Shown here: piece by piece, positions 54,614 to 55,242 of the stretch
Position numbering within the stretch: position 1 is the stretch's first letter
How the letters are laid out: each line of letters begins with the position of its first letter
From: JANNNF01 sp040385825
Lineage (GTDB): Bacteria > Pseudomonadota > Alphaproteobacteria > Rhodobacterales > Rhodobacteraceae
Assembly: GCA_040385825.1 (NCBI GenBank)
Contig: JAZKGQ010000032.1
Location: forward strand, 1-55,242
Reading direction: 5' to 3'
DNA: 55,242 bases
Notes under the pieces: model-generated
Database searches by the model: none
The model's input: the letters and a program-made list of their open reading frames with translations, nothing else
What the model was told of the DNA's origin: nothing
Translations under genes and position numbers: made by a program

Positions 54614-54689
54614 GCCCCTATAGCTCAGTTGGTAGAGCATCTGATTTGTAATCAGAGGGTCTGCGGTTCAAGTCCGTATGGGGGCACCA
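54614..54689 (+). tRNA. tRNA-Thr (anticodon TGT)
   Basis: Acceptor GCCCCTA (54614-54620) pairs with TGGGGGC (54679-54685) with one G-U pair; discriminator A and encoded CCA. Anticodon stem TCTGA/TCAGA encloses TTTGTAA with TGT at 54647-54649, reading ACA. T-loop GTTCAAGTC. It precedes rpsB by 200 bp. Confidence 0.97.
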
Positions 54690-54738
54690 GCATCCATCTT
54701 TCCTGATGTTTTGCTTCAATTTCGCTGTCCGCGCACTC

Positions 54739-54767
54739 TTGCGCCCCCCCGGCATCCCCGCTATACG
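54739..54767 (+). promoter_or_regulatory. Candidate rpsB promoter
   Basis: TTGCGC (54739-54744) and TATACG (54762-54767) with 17-bp spacing predict a leader of about 115 nt before rpsB. Within it, CAGGGAGAAATCCTG (near 54800) can form a hairpin, as can CCGG...CCGG ends between about 54820 and 54874, so a structured leader with autoregulation by S2 is possible. Confidence 0.5.
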
Positions 54768-54889
54768 GCGCGCACTTCACAGGTGAGGCTTGGGCTTTGC
54801 AGGGAGAAATCCTGTACTGTCCGCCGGTTGTTTCGCAGATGCGGGATGAGTGGCCTTGCCGAGGATCGAAACCGGATAAGGATAAAGAC

Positions 54890-55242
54890 ATGGCTCTTCC
54901 CGAGTTTTCCATGCGCCAACTGCTTGAAGCAGGCGTACACTACGGCCACCAGACCGCACGCTGGAACCCCCGCATGGGCGAATTCATCTATGGCGACCGG
55001 AACGGGATTCACATCCTCGACCTGACGCAGACCGTGCCGATGCTGGATCAGGCGCTGAAAGTGGTGCGCGACACCGTGGCCCGCGGCGGCCGCATCCTGT
55101 TCGTCGGCACCAAGCGCCAGGCGCAAAAGCCGATCGCCGAGGCAGCCGAGCGTTGCGCGCAGTTCTACATGAACCACCGCTGGCTGGGCGGCACGCTGAC
55201 CAACTGGCAGACCGTGTCCAAGTCGATCCAGCGTCTGAAGCA
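54890..55242 (+). CDS. rpsB: 30S ribosomal protein S2 (5' part)
   Basis: N-terminal 117 residues of S2; the gene runs off the right edge. MALPEFSMRQLLEAGVHYGHQTARWNPRMGEFIYGDRNGIHILDLTQT is the conserved N-terminus, followed by ILFVGTKRQAQ and NHRWLGGTLTNW. AAGGA lies 9 nt before the ATG. The usual partner tsf should follow outside the window. S2 sits at the head-body junction of the small subunit and binds S1. Confidence 0.97.
   Translation, partial: MALPEFSMRQLLEAGVHYGHQTARWNPRMGEFIYGDRNGIHILDLTQTVPMLDQALKVVRDTVARGGRILFVGTKRQAQKPIAEAAERCAQFYMNHRWLGGTLTNWQTVSKSIQRLK

Overview
The window is GC-rich DNA from an alphaproteobacterium, most likely of the Rhodobacteraceae/Paracoccaceae group (Rhodobacter-like). 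The evidence is the SUF operon with its group-typical inserted membrane and glycosyltransferase-like genes, the block NDUFA12-like subunit / mlaD / DUF2155 / aat / accC / accB, a GapR-type DUF2312 protein, and tRNA-Thr followed by rpsB. No rRNA, prophage, IS element or CRISPR array is visible. rpsB is cut by the right edge.

Layout. 1-8053 (+): iron-sulfur cluster operon (cysteine desulfurase, sufB, glycosyltransferase-like gene, sufC, sufD, two small membrane proteins, sufS), mostly with overlapping or touching ends. 8191-10820: tRNA-Arg(CCG) and a reverse-strand tRNA-Asn(GTT) bracket a two-gene type II restriction-modification module. 10879-18621: MBL hydrolase, EnvZ-like kinase, YnjBCD-type ABC transporter, CDP-alcohol phosphatidyltransferase and a photolyase-like protein whose two domains look circularly permuted. 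18777-20813: clpP and clpX. 20873-27061: RTX exoprotein, complex I accessory subunit, mlaD, DUF2155 protein, aat, and accB-accC.

27316-40761 is a reductive pyrimidine (uracil/thymine) degradation island. It holds preT and preA (dihydropyrimidine dehydrogenase), dihydropyrimidinase, an N-carbamoyl-beta-alanine amidohydrolase, a complete ABC importer (ATPase, two permeases, binding protein) and two RutR-like TetR regulators. Two RutR-type operators lie in the divergent promoter at 33866-34000. A small GIY-YIG nuclease gene sits inside the island between two long GC-rich palindromes of one repeat family.

40870-46715: DUF2083-type XRE regulator with a candidate operator, single-domain response regulator, small membrane protein, symporter-histidine kinase fusion, and FliM/FliN-like protein. 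46793-49080 (-): sulfur-handling operon (MBL persulfide dioxygenase-like enzyme, YeeE half-transporter, second YeeE half fused in frame to a DUF442-type sulfurtransferase). 49280-54558: crotonase/FadB-like protein with an apparently inactive dehydrogenase half, small membrane protein, GapR, a hypothetical, and an iron-type ABC permease. 54614-55242: tRNA-Thr(TGT) and rpsB.

Most unusual signals: the palindrome-bracketed GIY-YIG gene; the permuted photolyase-like protein; the R-M module whose nuclease gene lacks an ATG; a shared hairpin plus GGATATTTTTGCACAGAGG element at both 23-69 and 42176-42227; the YeeE-sulfurtransferase fusion; and a run of hairpins directly before aat.
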